From contig CAUJDN010000064.1 of the NCBI GenBank assembly GCA_963169195.1, positions 1 to 64,000 of the forward strand: a stretch of 64,000 nt of DNA, written 5' to 3'. The translations under genes were made by a program, and so were the position numbers. Positions 16,222-26,192 of this stretch are shown here, one piece after another. The notes beneath the pieces were generated by a model. That model was given only the letters and a program-made list of their open reading frames with translations. It searched no databases and was not told the DNA's origin. Positions within the stretch are counted from its first letter, which is position 1, and every line of letters starts with the position of its first letter. This DNA is from Acidobacteriota bacterium (GTDB lineage Bacteria; Acidobacteriota; Vicinamibacteria; Vicinamibacterales; UBA2999).

Positions 16222-17433
16222 CTACGGCGCGAAGCTCGCGAGCTGGGCGACACGCGTCGCATCGAGGCGGGTCAGAACCTGGATGAGCAGCTCGACCGCG
16301 CCATCGAAATCCGAACGCTGGATGATGCCCGTGTGCCCGTGGAGGTACCGCGTCGGCACCGTCATGTTCACCGCCGGCCGACCCGAGTCGTATCGCTGGA
16401 TCTCCGCGCCGTCCTCGCCGTAGCCGGTGAGCACGTTCGGCTGCAGCGGGACCTTCGCCTGTCCGGCAACCTCGAAGAAGAAGTCGCGCAGCTTGCGGTT
16501 CGGGATCATCGAGCTGTCGAGCAGGAAGATCCCCGGCCCGCCGCCCAGCTTCTCCTGCGCCTGCGTGGGCCCGATGGCGGGGTAGTCCGCCGACACCCCG
16601 GCCTCGATGGAGATGCCCAGGTCCGGGCGCGCCTTGTCCACGGCAGTCTGTGCGCCACGCAGGCCGATCTCCTCCTGCGTGGTGGCCACCCAGAGCACCT
16701 GTGCCGGGAGCCTGGTGCCCTCGGCGCGGATGCGACGGGCCGCCGCGATCATCACGCCGAGGCCCACGCGGTCGTCCCAGGCCTTGCCGGCGTAGCGGCC
16801 GTTGGGGAGCGCGAGGAACTCGCTGAGCGGCGCGATGCCGTCACCGGGCCGGATGCCCATCTTCTCCACCTCCACGCGCGAGGCGGCGCCGACGTCGAGG
16901 AAGGCGTCTTCGAGCGGCCAGACGACGCCGCGCTGCGATGGAGGCGTGACGTGGGTCGTGCGCAGTCCGGTAATGGCGGTCACCGGGCCGTTGCGCCCGA
17001 GGATGGTCCACCGCTGGTCGGGCAACGCCTGCTCGAGGATGCCGCCGAGCATCTTCACGCGGATGAACCCGTCGGGCGTGATGTGCTGGACCATCAGGCC
17101 GACTTCGTCCATGTGCGCGGTCACCATCACGCGCGGGCCCGAGGTATTGCCGGGGAGCGTCGCGATCACCGAGCCGAGGCCGTCGTACTCGATGCCGGCG
17201 CCAAGCGCCGTGTACTCGGCCACGACGATCCGGCGGACTTCCTCCTCGAAGGCCGAGGGGCCGGGCGCCTCCGAGAGCGCCTTCAACAGCTGGGCCGTCG
17301 CGTCCAGCGGAGGAGCGGCCGAGGGTCGGGCTGGTTGTGCCTGGGCCGGCGCGCCGTGCACGCCCGTGGCGAGGGCGGCGGCGCCGACAGCGCCGAGGAA
17401 GTCACGCCGGCTGTGAGAAGACGGGGATGTCAT
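16222..17433 (-). CDS. M42-family metalloaminopeptidase, Tat-exported
   Basis: A 403-residue zinc or cobalt aminopeptidase of the glutamyl aminopeptidase/FrvX group. The N-terminus has a twin-arginine signal (SRRDFLG at 8-14, then an Ala-rich stretch), so the folded enzyme should be exported. Metal and catalytic residues are visible: His107 and Asp109 in AHMDEVGLM, Asp220 in AWDDRVG, Glu254/Glu255 in TTQEEIGLRG, and a late His in RYLHGHTG. M42 enzymes form dodecameric shells that trim peptides. Together with the nearby M20, S9 and M16 proteins it suggests an investment in peptide degradation. It lies 37 bases upstream of selO. Confidence 0.88.
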   Translation of the reverse strand: MTSPSSHSRRDFLGAVGAAALATGVHGAPAQAQPARPSAAPPLDATAQLLKALSEAPGPSAFEEEVRRIVVAEYTALGAGIEYDGLGSVIATLPGNTSGPRVMVTAHMDEVGLMVQHITPDGFIRVKMLGGILEQALPDQRWTILGRNGPVTAITGLRTTHVTPPSQRGVVWPLEDAFLDVGAASRVEVEKMGIRPGDGIAPLSEFLALPNGRYAGKAWDDRVGLGVMIAAARRIRAEGTRLPAQVLWVATTQEEIGLRGAQTAVDKARPDLGISIEAGVSADYPAIGPTQAQEKLGGGPGIFLLDSSMIPNRKLRDFFFEVAGQAKVPLQPNVLTGYGEDGAEIQRYDSGRPAVNMTVPTRYLHGHTGIIQRSDFDGAVELLIQVLTRLDATRVAQLASFAP

Positions 17434-17646
17434 GGGCAGGTCTCCCGGCTCAGACTACTTCACGTGCCGGCCGTGCGCACGCGAGGCAGGACCACGGCAA
17501 CGTTGCCGCACGCATGCCACCGAGCAGGGCGTTTCCCGCGACGACGAGCGTGCCGTGAACAGCCTTCCGAGCCTCGCCATGCGCGCGCTGCACCTGGCCG
17601 ACACGATGGTCCTCGTCGATCGGGCGACGCGTGCGATGATCGGGCC
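17434..17646. other. Spacer between two peptidase genes
   Basis: A 213-base gap with a coding-like base composition but no frame I can assign. The minus-strand translation contains a short patch that looks protein-like (TLVVAGNALLGGMRAATLPW) without start or recognisable family. It may be a relic; I see no promoter I would defend. Confidence 0.25.
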
Positions 17647-18888
17647 CTACTCGGCGGCCACGAGGGCCACGGTCCTGTCCACGAGGCGCAGGAAGGCCTC
17701 GATCGCCTGCTCCAGCTGCGGTTCAGGCGTGTCCTCCTCCCTGCAGTGCGAGAGGCCGCGGGACGAGGACGCGAACATCATCACCGCCGGCATCAGCCGG
17801 TTCATCTCGACGGCGTCGTGCAGCGGCCCTGACGGCAGCCGCGGAGCGTGGCCTGTCACCTCCCGAGCCGCCTCGGCGCAGAGCTCGACGAGCCGTGGAT
17901 CGAACCGGCTCGGCTCGATGCGCCAGACGTGGCGCCACTCCACCGAGACGCCGTTGTTCCGGGCGGCCCGGTTGGCGGCCTCCCGTGCGTCCGCGAGCGC
18001 GCGGGCGAGGATGTCGGGCGCGATGGCACGCTGATCCAGCGAGATCTCGCACACGCCGGGTACCGCGGTGACGATGCCGGGCTCGACGGCGACCTGGCCG
18101 ACGGTGCACACCATGCCGACCTCCGGTGTGGAGTGCCGGCGCGCGATCTCGCGGAACGCGAGCGCGGCCTCGGCGGCCGCGAGGAACGCGTCGCGGCGCA
18201 TCGCGATGGGCGTGGAGCCCGAATGCGCGGCCTGCCCGGTGAAGCGGAGCACGTGGCGCTCCACGCCGTACGCGCCGATGACCACGCCAGCCGGCTTGTC
18301 CATCGATTCGAGCACGGGGCCCTGCTCGATGTGGAGCTCGAGGTATGCCCGGGGATCCCGCGCGAGGAGCGCCTCGCGCGCCTCAGGCATCCGCTCCAGG
18401 TCGATGCCGTTCTCCGCGAGCGCGTCCACCAGCCGCACGCCATCCCTGTCCACGAGATGCCGCGCGGTGTCCGGGATCAGGCTGCCGCTGGCGCCGGACG
18501 ACCCGAGCAGGCTCCGCGAGAAGCGCGCGCCTTCCTCGTCCGCAAAGTCCGCGACGGCCAATGTGACCGGCCGCGGCTTGTCCCGGTATCGGCGCAGTGC
18601 CTCCAGCCCGGTCAGCACGCCGAGCGGGCCGTCCAGCCAGCCGCCGTTCGGCACCGAGTCGAGGTGCCCGCCGATGACGACGGTCCGCGGCGAATCGCCC
18701 GGCAGCGTGATCCACCGGTTGCCGGCGGCGTCGGCCGCCGCGCCCAGGCCCAGCTCGCCCACCGTTCCGTCCAGCCACGCGCGCGCCTCGCGCCACACGG
18801 GCCCCCAGGCGACACGCTGGGCGCCGCCGGCGTTGCTGGTGCGTGCGGCGAGCTCCCGGAGATTGTGAATGACGTCCCGTGCGCTCAC
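17647..18888 (-). CDS. M20-family amidohydrolase (allantoate/N-carbamoyl-amino-acid hydrolase type)
   Basis: A 413-residue cytoplasmic hydrolase (no signal peptide) of the Zn-dependent M20 family that includes allantoate amidohydrolase, beta-ureidopropionase and N-carbamoyl-L-amino-acid hydrolase. Metal ligands are in place: His75 and Asp77 in GGHLDSVPNGG, Asp87 in WLDGPLG, Glu118/Glu119 in FADEEG, His186 in LELHIEQGP, and a late His in GPLHDAVEMN. The substrate-specific motif HSGSTPIAMRRDA is of the N-carbamoyl/allantoate type. The start is GTG at 18888. No ureide or pyrimidine pathway gene is adjacent, so the substrate remains open. Confidence 0.85.
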   Translation of the reverse strand: MSARDVIHNLRELAARTSNAGGAQRVAWGPVWREARAWLDGTVGELGLGAAADAAGNRWITLPGDSPRTVVIGGHLDSVPNGGWLDGPLGVLTGLEALRRYRDKPRPVTLAVADFADEEGARFSRSLLGSSGASGSLIPDTARHLVDRDGVRLVDALAENGIDLERMPEAREALLARDPRAYLELHIEQGPVLESMDKPAGVVIGAYGVERHVLRFTGQAAHSGSTPIAMRRDAFLAAAEAALAFREIARRHSTPEVGMVCTVGQVAVEPGIVTAVPGVCEISLDQRAIAPDILARALADAREAANRAARNNGVSVEWRHVWRIEPSRFDPRLVELCAEAAREVTGHAPRLPSGPLHDAVEMNRLMPAVMMFASSSRGLSHCREEDTPEPQLEQAIEAFLRLVDRTVALVAAE

Positions 18889-18964
18889 GCTCTGACCTCG
18901 TGCCGGCCATCATAGCCGCACGGCGGATCCGCGACGAGACGCGGGGGGCGTGTGCGCCGCCCGA

Positions 18965-19813
18965 TCAGGCCGCTGCCCGTTCGAGGATCTGCTTGAGCAC
19001 CGCCGCGGTGCCCTTGAGCGGCAGGTTGCTCAGATAGAAGTGCCGGCACCCCAGTGCGCGCAACGTCCTGATCGTTCGGGCGCAGATGTCCAGCGGGGTG
19101 GCGCCCTCCGCGAACTCCAGGAGCAGCTCCTCCACCGGCACCGGCAGGAACTGGCTGAGCATGCGCAGGGTCTTCTCGTTGGCGCTGCGGTAGTAGAACA
19201 CGCCGAAGACGCCGGCGAGCGCCAGGCCGTGCCGGCGGCCCTCGGCCAGGAAGGCCTCGACCTGCGCCGCCTGGTGGTGCGACACGATCTGCGTCAGGTA
19301 GAAGTCCGCGGTGAAGCTCGGATCGAGCAGGAACCGCATCTGGCCGGCCGGATCCGCCACCGGATTGGCCCAGCCCCCCAGTTCCAGCTCGGGATGGCGC
19401 GCCCGGATGGCCTGCCGCAGCTGCCACGCGTGCTCGACAATGCGAGGGCGGCCGACGTGCTTGTCGCCGCCGAGGACGACGAGCGAGGGAAACCCGTGCT
19501 CGACGGCCTGGTCCGCGTAGGCCAGGCAGTACTCCATCGAGTGCTTGGCGGTGAGAAAAGGAATCACGCGGGCGCGCGGCACGGACTCGCCGAGGTTCGC
19601 GACCAGGTGGCGAAGGTTGTTCTCCTCCTGCGCACCAACCGCGCTGTCGGTGAGCATCACGCGCACGTCCTGCCGTGCGAGCGATCGGACGGCGTGGTAG
19701 AGGTCGATCCAGGCGTCGATGCCCTCGCTCGACCCGAGCTCCGCCCGCGGGGGGCGGAGCTCGACGGAGATCACGGACTCGAGGGTTTCGATGTCGTGGA
19801 GGAACGAGCCCAC
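18965..19813 (-). CDS. Methylenetetrahydrofolate reductase-like protein
   Basis: A 282-residue protein that resembles the MetF TIM barrel: an early SVELRPPRAELGSSEG segment, LVVLGGDKHVGRP near the middle, then a segment with DPSFTADFYLTQIVSHHQ that matches the MetF pattern where the second half reads FFITQ, followed by VFGVFYYRS. Similarity is partial and the usual flavin-binding Asp-Glu residues are not obvious to me, so the exact reaction is uncertain. The GTG start at 19813 overlaps the stop of the preceding gene as TAGTG, so the two are translationally coupled, an odd pairing of a folate-type enzyme with a DUF4412-like exported protein. Confidence 0.5.
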   Translation of the reverse strand: MGSFLHDIETLESVISVELRPPRAELGSSEGIDAWIDLYHAVRSLARQDVRVMLTDSAVGAQEENNLRHLVANLGESVPRARVIPFLTAKHSMEYCLAYADQAVEHGFPSLVVLGGDKHVGRPRIVEHAWQLRQAIRARHPELELGGWANPVADPAGQMRFLLDPSFTADFYLTQIVSHHQAAQVEAFLAEGRRHGLALAGVFGVFYYRSANEKTLRMLSQFLPVPVEELLLEFAEGATPLDICARTIRTLRALGCRHFYLSNLPLKGTAAVLKQILERAAA

Positions 19814-20601
19814 TACTTCCGGGTCTTCAGCTTGTAATCCGCGGGTGGCGCGAAGAGGTCGTCCGCCAGCGTGCCGGTCTCGACCGATTCCACGAAGGTG
19901 CTCATCGACATGCCGCCCAGCTTCGACATCAGCCCGGCCATGGGGCCACCCCCGCCCACGCTGATCTGGATCTCCTGCCCGTACGGGAACCCGCCAATCT
20001 GGGCGAGCTGCCGATACATCTCGGCCATGGCCCTGGCCTGTCCGGGCGATCCCTTCGCGGCGTCGGGGTCGCCGAAGAACGCGCCTTTCTCCGCGGCGGT
20101 CTTGTAGAAGCTGGCGTAATCCCGAGTGCCCGGAGCGTCCTTGACCACCCAGATCGGTCCGGTCATCTTCATCGTCATCGCCGGGCCGCCGGGGCCGCCC
20201 ATGGTCATGGGCACCTCGATCTCCAGGTCGTAGCCGGAGGCTGTCTTGCCGGCGATTTCCTTCGTCTGGCCGTTGGGCTTGACCGACGCCGTCATGGCGG
20301 ACGTGTCGACGGCCTTGTTCATATCCGCCGCCATGGCCTGCATGTCCCACACGTCCGCCTCCTTCTTCTTCAGGTCGAAGGAGTACATCTTCTGGGCGTC
20401 GAGGTCGAGGATGGTGACCTGCGTCCGGCTGCCGCTGATGGTCTCGGTGCGCATCTTCGAGCCCTTGAGGTAGGTCACCTCCGTCGACTTGCCCGACTTG
20501 CCCAGGCCCTTGCCGGCTGCCGCCTGCCGGATGGTCACATCAGCCCATGCGGGCGCAGCCATCGTCAGGATGAGAACCGCTGTGGACATCAGACGCTTCA
20601 T
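19813..20601 (-). CDS. DUF4412-like exported protein
   Basis: A 262-residue protein with a clear signal peptide (MKRLMSTAVLILTMAAPAWA) and a mature part of beta-rich segments: KGSKMRTETISGSRTQVTILDLDAQKMYSFD resembles DUF4412 and LolA-like lipid-binding folds, where the protein records the loss of a ligand or modification. The Gly/Met-rich region around 135-150 and 215-232 is unusual. Function unknown; periplasmic location is inferred. The downstream gene overlaps its stop codon. Confidence 0.6.
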   Translation of the reverse strand: MKRLMSTAVLILTMAAPAWADVTIRQAAAGKGLGKSGKSTEVTYLKGSKMRTETISGSRTQVTILDLDAQKMYSFDLKKKEADVWDMQAMAADMNKAVDTSAMTASVKPNGQTKEIAGKTASGYDLEIEVPMTMGGPGGPAMTMKMTGPIWVVKDAPGTRDYASFYKTAAEKGAFFGDPDAAKGSPGQARAMAEMYRQLAQIGGFPYGQEIQISVGGGGPMAGLMSKLGGMSMSTFVESVETGTLADDLFAPPADYKLKTRK

Positions 20602-20634
20602 GAAACCTCCCTGGGGAATCGACCGAGTATAGCG

Positions 20635-23079
20635 CTACTGCCGCGACGACGTCTCCCGCGGTCTGGCGTTCTTCGCCCACTGGTCCGCCCAGTTGAGCAT
20701 CTCGGCCACGGTGTGCAGCACCGACTCGCGCGCCTGGTAGCCGTGGGCTTCGTGCGGCAGCGTCACGTAGCGGACCGTGGCGCCGTGCCCCTTCAGGGCC
20801 ATGTAGAAGCGCTCGGACTGGACGGGGAACGTGCCCGAGTTGTCGTCCGCCTCGCCGTGAATCAGGAGGACAGGCTCCTTGATCGTGTGGGCGTGGGCAA
20901 AAGGCGACATGCGCATGTAGACGTCCGGCACCTCCCAGAACGTGCGCTGCTCGTTCTGGAACCCGAACGGCGTGAGTGTGCGGTTGTAGGCGCCGCTGCG
21001 CGCGATGCCGGCGCGGAAGATGTCGGAGTGCGCCAGCAGGTTGGCCGTCATGAACGCGCCATAGCTATGGCCGCCCACGACGACGCGCTCCGGGTCCACG
21101 ATGCCCATGGCGGCGGCCTTGTCCACCGCAGCCTGCGCGCTGGTGACCAGCTGGTCCACGTACGTATCGTTGGCCGTCTCGCCCTCGCCGACGATGGGCA
21201 TCGTCGCGTCGTCGATGACCGCGTAGCCGTGCAGGAGGAACATCAGGTGCAGCGTGCTCCATCCGGGCGTCGTGAAGCGGAACGGGGACCCGGTCACCTG
21301 GCTGGCGGTGCGCGGGTCCGTGAACTCGCGCGGGTAGGCCCAGAGGAGCGCCGGCAGGCGGCCCTGCGCGGGCGTCCAGCCCGGCGGCGTGTAGATGGTG
21401 GCGCGCAACTGCACCCCGTCCTTGCGCTGGTAGGTCACCATCTCGGCCCTGGCGCCCTTGAGCGGCGGTGCCGGGTCCGGGTACTTCGTGAGCGCCACGC
21501 GCTCGCCGGCCTTCAGGTCGCGCGTGAAGAAGTTCGGCGCGTCGGCGCGTGATTCACGCCGCGTCACGACGCGCGCGGCGTCGGCGGTGACGAGGCCGAC
21601 GACGGTCTCGTACGACTCGTCCGGGCTCTGGAAGAGCCGCTCCTTCCGGAGCGTCGAGAGATCCAGCGTGTCGAGGAAGGGCCGATCGCCGTTCGGCGTC
21701 GCGCCGCTTCCCGTCAGGTAGACGGCGTTGCCCATCTGCCGGACGGCCTCGACGCCCGATCCCATGGCGCGGCGGAGCGGTGTGCCCGCGTTGCCGTACG
21801 AGTCGTCCTGGCTGCGCTCCCAGAGCCTGCGCGGTTCGGCGCCGGGCTTGTCGAGGAGCCACGTGCGCGTCATTCGCGTCCTGCGGTCGTTCTCGGTGAG
21901 CATCGCGATGCCGGCTTCGGTCCACACGATCTGCGCGAAGCGCCATTCGGTTCGCGCAGCCTCCACAGGCGCGCCGGTGAAGGGCGCCGCGAGGGTCATC
22001 ACCTTGTCGCGATGGGGAACCGTCGCCTTCGGGTCGCCGCCATCGAGCGCCTCGGCCCATGTCAACGTGGCCGGTGCCGTGGCCTGCCAGCGCCAGGCCC
22101 TCGGCCCGGGCAGCACGCCGCCGTTGGGGACGGTGTCGGCCACGGGGAGATCGGCAATCTGCCTGACGACGGCGCCCTTGCGGTCCCACACCTCGACCTC
22201 GGCGGGGAAATCGTCGTATGGCACGAGCCACGAGAACGGGCGCTTCGTGCGCGCGACCAGGACGAAGGTCCCGTCCGGCGACGGCGAGAACGTGTGGAAG
22301 ATGGCGGGGCGCCCGACCGGTGTCCGCGCGCCCGTGCCCGCGTCCACCAGCGCCAGCTGGCTCGTGGCGTAGTACTCGAACAGCGCTTCGTCGTAGGCGG
22401 ACGTGAGCAGGTCCTGGTACGTGCGCACCGGCGCCGGCACGCCGCGGTTCTCCTGGATGTTCGGGCCCGTCGGGACGGCGGGCGGCGCCGGCGGCTGGCC
22501 GCGACTGGGGAGGACGAACGCGCAGAGCAGCGAGGCGCCCTGGCCGACCCACTTGCAGGCGGAAGGCGACTGCGGGGAGCCGAGCGCGTTGTTCAACTGC
22601 GCGGGCGTGACGGCCTTCGCCGCGCCCGTGGCCGTGTCGCCCACCCACAGCTCGATGCCGGTGTCGCGCGTGTGCGTGAAGGCGAAGCGCCGGCTGTCGG
22701 GCGAAAAGCCGATCCAGCCGATGGCGGGCGCCGCGGGCAGCGTCACCTTGCGCTCGGCGCCATCCGCCGGACCCTTGATCGTGAGCGCACGATAGCGTAC
22801 CGCGCGATGCAGCCCGTTGGTCTTCGGGTTGATGCGCGTGCCCGCCAGGCGAAGCATCGGCTGCGCCAGCTCGGCCAGCACAGGCATGCTGGCGCGTTCC
22901 AGCACGGCCATGGCCTCGCCCGAAGCGGCCAGGTCCACGGTCGGCGGTGGCGGGGCATCGAGCACGTCGATGATGGGCTTCGGCGGCACGATGTAGCCCG
23001 TTGGAGAGGACGGTTGCTGACCCGCCAGGAGCGCGGTGGAAAGGGAGGCGACGCCGATCAGGAGGAAGAGCTTGCGCAT
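20635..23079 (-). CDS. S9 family serine peptidase, glutamyl endopeptidase (CGEP)-like, exported
   Basis: An 814-residue prolyl-oligopeptidase-fold enzyme. The signal peptide (MRKLFLLIGVASLSTALLAG) directs export. The first 500 residues form the beta-propeller that gates the active site, the last 270 the alpha/beta-hydrolase domain. The catalytic triad is visible: Ser672 in GGHSYGAFMTANLL, an Asp in HGEADDNSGTFPVQSERF, and His in LPHEAHGYQARES. The segment FQNEQRTFWEVPDVYMRMSPFAHA is typical of the plant CGEP-like group that cuts after Glu. I start at ATG 23079; the frame upstream is an unconserved extension. It probably degrades imported or extracellular peptides. Confidence 0.9.
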   Translation of the reverse strand: MRKLFLLIGVASLSTALLAGQQPSSPTGYIVPPKPIIDVLDAPPPPTVDLAASGEAMAVLERASMPVLAELAQPMLRLAGTRINPKTNGLHRAVRYRALTIKGPADGAERKVTLPAAPAIGWIGFSPDSRRFAFTHTRDTGIELWVGDTATGAAKAVTPAQLNNALGSPQSPSACKWVGQGASLLCAFVLPSRGQPPAPPAVPTGPNIQENRGVPAPVRTYQDLLTSAYDEALFEYYATSQLALVDAGTGARTPVGRPAIFHTFSPSPDGTFVLVARTKRPFSWLVPYDDFPAEVEVWDRKGAVVRQIADLPVADTVPNGGVLPGPRAWRWQATAPATLTWAEALDGGDPKATVPHRDKVMTLAAPFTGAPVEAARTEWRFAQIVWTEAGIAMLTENDRRTRMTRTWLLDKPGAEPRRLWERSQDDSYGNAGTPLRRAMGSGVEAVRQMGNAVYLTGSGATPNGDRPFLDTLDLSTLRKERLFQSPDESYETVVGLVTADAARVVTRRESRADAPNFFTRDLKAGERVALTKYPDPAPPLKGARAEMVTYQRKDGVQLRATIYTPPGWTPAQGRLPALLWAYPREFTDPRTASQVTGSPFRFTTPGWSTLHLMFLLHGYAVIDDATMPIVGEGETANDTYVDQLVTSAQAAVDKAAAMGIVDPERVVVGGHSYGAFMTANLLAHSDIFRAGIARSGAYNRTLTPFGFQNEQRTFWEVPDVYMRMSPFAHAHTIKEPVLLIHGEADDNSGTFPVQSERFYMALKGHGATVRYVTLPHEAHGYQARESVLHTVAEMLNWADQWAKNARPRETSSRQ

Positions 23080-23143
23080 GGCCGGGACTCCTGGCACGGA
23101 GTATAGAACGCAGAACGCGGAAGCCGCAGAAGCCGCAGATGGC
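23080..23143. repeat. Word-repeat spacer (CAGAACGC / AGCCGCAGA units)
   Basis: The 64-base gap after the metzincin stop consists largely of short near-repeats: AGAACGCAGAACGC then GAAGCCGCAGAAGCCGCAGAT. A related CAGATGCCGCAGATGG word occurs at about 33632-33648, at the beginning of an M16 gene. These are low-complexity spacers of a type repeated in this window. Confidence 0.5.
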
Positions 23144-26100
23144 TTACGGGACGACGACGATGACGACCTCGTTCGACGGGGCGCTGGCGCCGGCGGCATT
23201 CGTGGCGCGGACACGGACGTAATACGTGCCTGGCGGCGCGGTCACGGTCAGCGTCGTGGCCGCGCTTCCCGTGGGGAGCACGGCGAGGTTCGCGAGGCCG
23301 GTCGAGCTACCCGCCTCGACCAGGTAGGCGGTCGGTGCGGCGCCGCCGGCGGGCGGCTGCCACGCGAGGGAGACCACGCCGCCTGCCGCGACCGACCAGG
23401 ACAAGTCCCGCGGCGCCTGCAGCGGGCCCGAGCCGAGCGTGAAGGTGACTTCATTCGACGCGATCCCGACGCCGCAGGCGTTGACCGCCGCCACGCGGAC
23501 GAAATACACCCCGTCGGGGGCGGTCCCCGCAAACGACGTGCTGGCGGACCCGGTGTCGAAGGCCCCGAAATCGGCGCCTCCAGGCTGTCGACCCGCGAAG
23601 ATCGCATAGGTGGCGGGCGCGCTGCCCAGTGCCGGCGCCGTCCACGAGAGCGTCACCGTGGGACCAGACACGACCGGTGGGAGCAGCGCCGGTGGACCGG
23701 GCAGGCCCACGCATCCGCCGGCGGGTCCCATGACGACGGAGACGTCCTGTGAGGGTGCTCCCACACCCGCCGCATTTGCGGCGCGCGCGCGCACCCAGTA
23801 CGTGCCGGGTGGCACGCCGGGAACGCTGAACGACGAGTTGATGCCGCCCGTGTCGATCGCCGCGATGTTCGACAGGCCCGGCGCGCTGCCGGCCTCGAGC
23901 AGGTAGTGCGTGGGGGGATCGCCCAGGGTCGGCGCGGTCCACGTGAAGATGACGGTCGTCCCCACGGTTCGTGCCGAGAACATGCCGGGCGGTCCGGGGA
24001 TGGGGCCGGCATCGACCACGGTCACCGTCGCCTCGGGTGAAGGGGCGCTGGCGCCGAGGGCGTTCACCGCGCGGACGCGCAGGTAATAGGTCCCGGCCGG
24101 CAGCTCGAACGTTGTCTGCGTGCCGGGGGCCGGCACCGACACGGTGGGCAATGTCGTGGCGCCCGGCGCCGTGCCAATCTCGATGACGAAGCTCGAAGGC
24201 GCCGATCCGGTGAGCGCGGCCGCCCAGCCGACGGTGACCCAGGTGCCCGACGCCGTGGCCGTGGCCGCGGTTGGTGGATCCGGCGCGGCGGCGACGGCCG
24301 TCACGTTGAACGCGACGGGCGCCGACACGCCGGCAGATGGATCGCTGCCCGTCACGATGAGGCCGCCGGATCCGGTCTGCCCCGACGCTGGCACGAGCGT
24401 CACGAGGAACGTCCGAGTCGTCGGCGTCGAGGCCTGCTGAGTGACGAGGATGCCGCCGGGCGGAAGGAGCGTGGCGTTCGTGGTGGCCGCCGACAGCATC
24501 AGGCTGCCGGACGGCGTATCGATGTCCGCCACCGTGACGGCGAAGCTGGCGGCGACGTCCGTCGTCGTGGAGACGAGCGGCGGCACGCCGGAGAGGGTCG
24601 GCGGATCGTTCACCGCGACGACGGTCAACTGGAACGACCTGGAAGCGCTCAACGTGCCGTCGGTCACCGTCACCGTAATCGTCGTCGTCCCGTTCTGGTT
24701 CGCCACCGGCGTCACGGTCAGGGCGCGGTTCGCGCCGCCGCCGGAGAGGGCCAGCGCCGCGGCCGTGTTCGGCACGAGCGCCGTGTTCGAGGAGGAGGCC
24801 GTGACGCTCAGGCTGGTGGCCGGCGTCTGCGCGTCGCCGACGGTGAAGGCGAGGGCAGGGGTCGCGCCATCCTCGTCGATGACCTGATCGCCCAGCGCCG
24901 TGATCGTCGGGGGTGTGTTCGGCGACACGGCCTGGCGCCAGTTGGCGATGGTGTTCCGCGCGCCGTTGATGGAGGCCGCGTTGTTGTGCTGCGCCACGGT
25001 GCCGGTGGGCTGACCGTTGTACGACACCGCCGGGCTGGAGAAGTACAGGATGCGCGGGCAGTTCACGGGACAGTTGTAGGCCATCACCGTCCGGAACAGG
25101 TTCGAGGGGTTCTTGTAGCCGTACGAGTAGGAGTACAGTGGCGCGCTGCCGCCGTCCTCGGGCGCGTGGGTCGAACCCATGTTGTGGCCCAGCTCGTGGC
25201 CGAACGTGTAGTTCGGGCTGATGCAGGGATAGGCCGTGACGCTGAAGGCGTGGGTGGCGAAGCCGGCCGAAAGGGATTGCATGAGCCAGGCGATCCCACA
25301 GGCCCCGCCCGCGGTGTCTCCGACGACGAGCTTCACGAGATCCGCGCCGAGCGCATCGCGCAGGGCGTGCACGCCGTCCATCTGCCCGTCGGTCGTGCCC
25401 GTGATGGCGCCCAGGTCCGACGAGAGATCGCCGGTTTCGACGTAGGCAATGGCCTGGGCCCCGACCAGCCGGAGGCGCGGGACGATGCCGCTGTTCGCAT
25501 AGGCGCTGTTGGTTTCAGTGATGCCGAGGTTGATGCGCGCCTGGATGGCGGCATCGGTGCCGCCGGCCGCGGTCCGCGCGGCCGGCGTGTAGACCACCAG
25601 CACGTCGAACGTCGTCCCGTCGTCGAGCGGTGCGGCCGGAGGGACCTCCGCGACGTCCGGCATCACCCCCGGCACCAGCGGGGAGAGTTCTGCCCCGAGT
25701 GCGGAGACGTCCACCTGCCGGACGACATGGAATCCGCTGGTCCCGATGGGCTCGATCGAGTAGGCGGCGTCGGGCGTGCGAATCGATCCCTGGAGCACGG
25801 CGCCCGAACGGACGAAGGTCGCGACGCTCGGCGCATGGCCGGCGACGCGTCCGGACCAGGATTCCGATCCGTCCGGGTTGACGACGCGCGCGCGAATCTC
25901 CGCGCGGAGCGTGATACCTGGCGCGAGGGAGAGCTCGACGGCGTCGGCGTCAAGGGCGGCGAGATTCACGCCGACGACGTGGGCGCTCAGTGTGTCCGCG
26001 CGCGTGAGCGCACCCGTCGGCGGCACCCATGCGTCGCCGGGTGGATCGGTGAACAGGCTCGGGGCCTGTCGCTCAGCGGCGCTTCCGGTGAGTGTGCCGG

Positions 26101-26191
26101 CGAGGGCGCACGCGAGCACGATCATGGGCGCCGCCCGACGGATGTTCCAGGACAAGACGGTTCGTGGCGAATTCTGTAAGCGCGTGGACAT
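23144..26191 (-). CDS. Secreted metzincin metalloprotease with cadherin-like and four FN3 domains
   Basis: A 1015-residue exported protease. The hydrophobic export signal is at about 22-38. The catalytic domain (about 180-420) carries the extended zinc motif HELGHNMGSTH (His332, Glu333, His336, His342) and a Met-turn at Met370 in VMAYNCP, defining a reprolysin/M12B-like metzincin. It is followed by a beta domain with DEDGATPALAFTVGDAQTP and TVTVTDGTLSASRSF (bacterial cadherin-like, about 425-530), another Ig-like stretch, and four FN3 domains ending in SNEVVIVVVP. The third FN3 has a Cys pair (GGCVG and NACGVG). Expected to cut extracellular proteins; the C-terminal stack matches three other proteins here. 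Confidence 0.88.
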   Translation of the reverse strand: MSTRLQNSPRTVLSWNIRRAAPMIVLACALAGTLTGSAAERQAPSLFTDPPGDAWVPPTGALTRADTLSAHVVGVNLAALDADAVELSLAPGITLRAEIRARVVNPDGSESWSGRVAGHAPSVATFVRSGAVLQGSIRTPDAAYSIEPIGTSGFHVVRQVDVSALGAELSPLVPGVMPDVAEVPPAAPLDDGTTFDVLVVYTPAARTAAGGTDAAIQARINLGITETNSAYANSGIVPRLRLVGAQAIAYVETGDLSSDLGAITGTTDGQMDGVHALRDALGADLVKLVVGDTAGGACGIAWLMQSLSAGFATHAFSVTAYPCISPNYTFGHELGHNMGSTHAPEDGGSAPLYSYSYGYKNPSNLFRTVMAYNCPVNCPRILYFSSPAVSYNGQPTGTVAQHNNAASINGARNTIANWRQAVSPNTPPTITALGDQVIDEDGATPALAFTVGDAQTPATSLSVTASSSNTALVPNTAAALALSGGGANRALTVTPVANQNGTTTITVTVTDGTLSASRSFQLTVVAVNDPPTLSGVPPLVSTTTDVAASFAVTVADIDTPSGSLMLSAATTNATLLPPGGILVTQQASTPTTRTFLVTLVPASGQTGSGGLIVTGSDPSAGVSAPVAFNVTAVAAAPDPPTAATATASGTWVTVGWAAALTGSAPSSFVIEIGTAPGATTLPTVSVPAPGTQTTFELPAGTYYLRVRAVNALGASAPSPEATVTVVDAGPIPGPPGMFSARTVGTTVIFTWTAPTLGDPPTHYLLEAGSAPGLSNIAAIDTGGINSSFSVPGVPPGTYWVRARAANAAGVGAPSQDVSVVMGPAGGCVGLPGPPALLPPVVSGPTVTLSWTAPALGSAPATYAIFAGRQPGGADFGAFDTGSASTSFAGTAPDGVYFVRVAAVNACGVGIASNEVTFTLGSGPLQAPRDLSWSVAAGGVVSLAWQPPAGGAAPTAYLVEAGSSTGLANLAVLPTGSAATTLTVTAPPGTYYVRVRATNAAGASAPSNEVVIVVVP

Positions 26192-26192
26192 C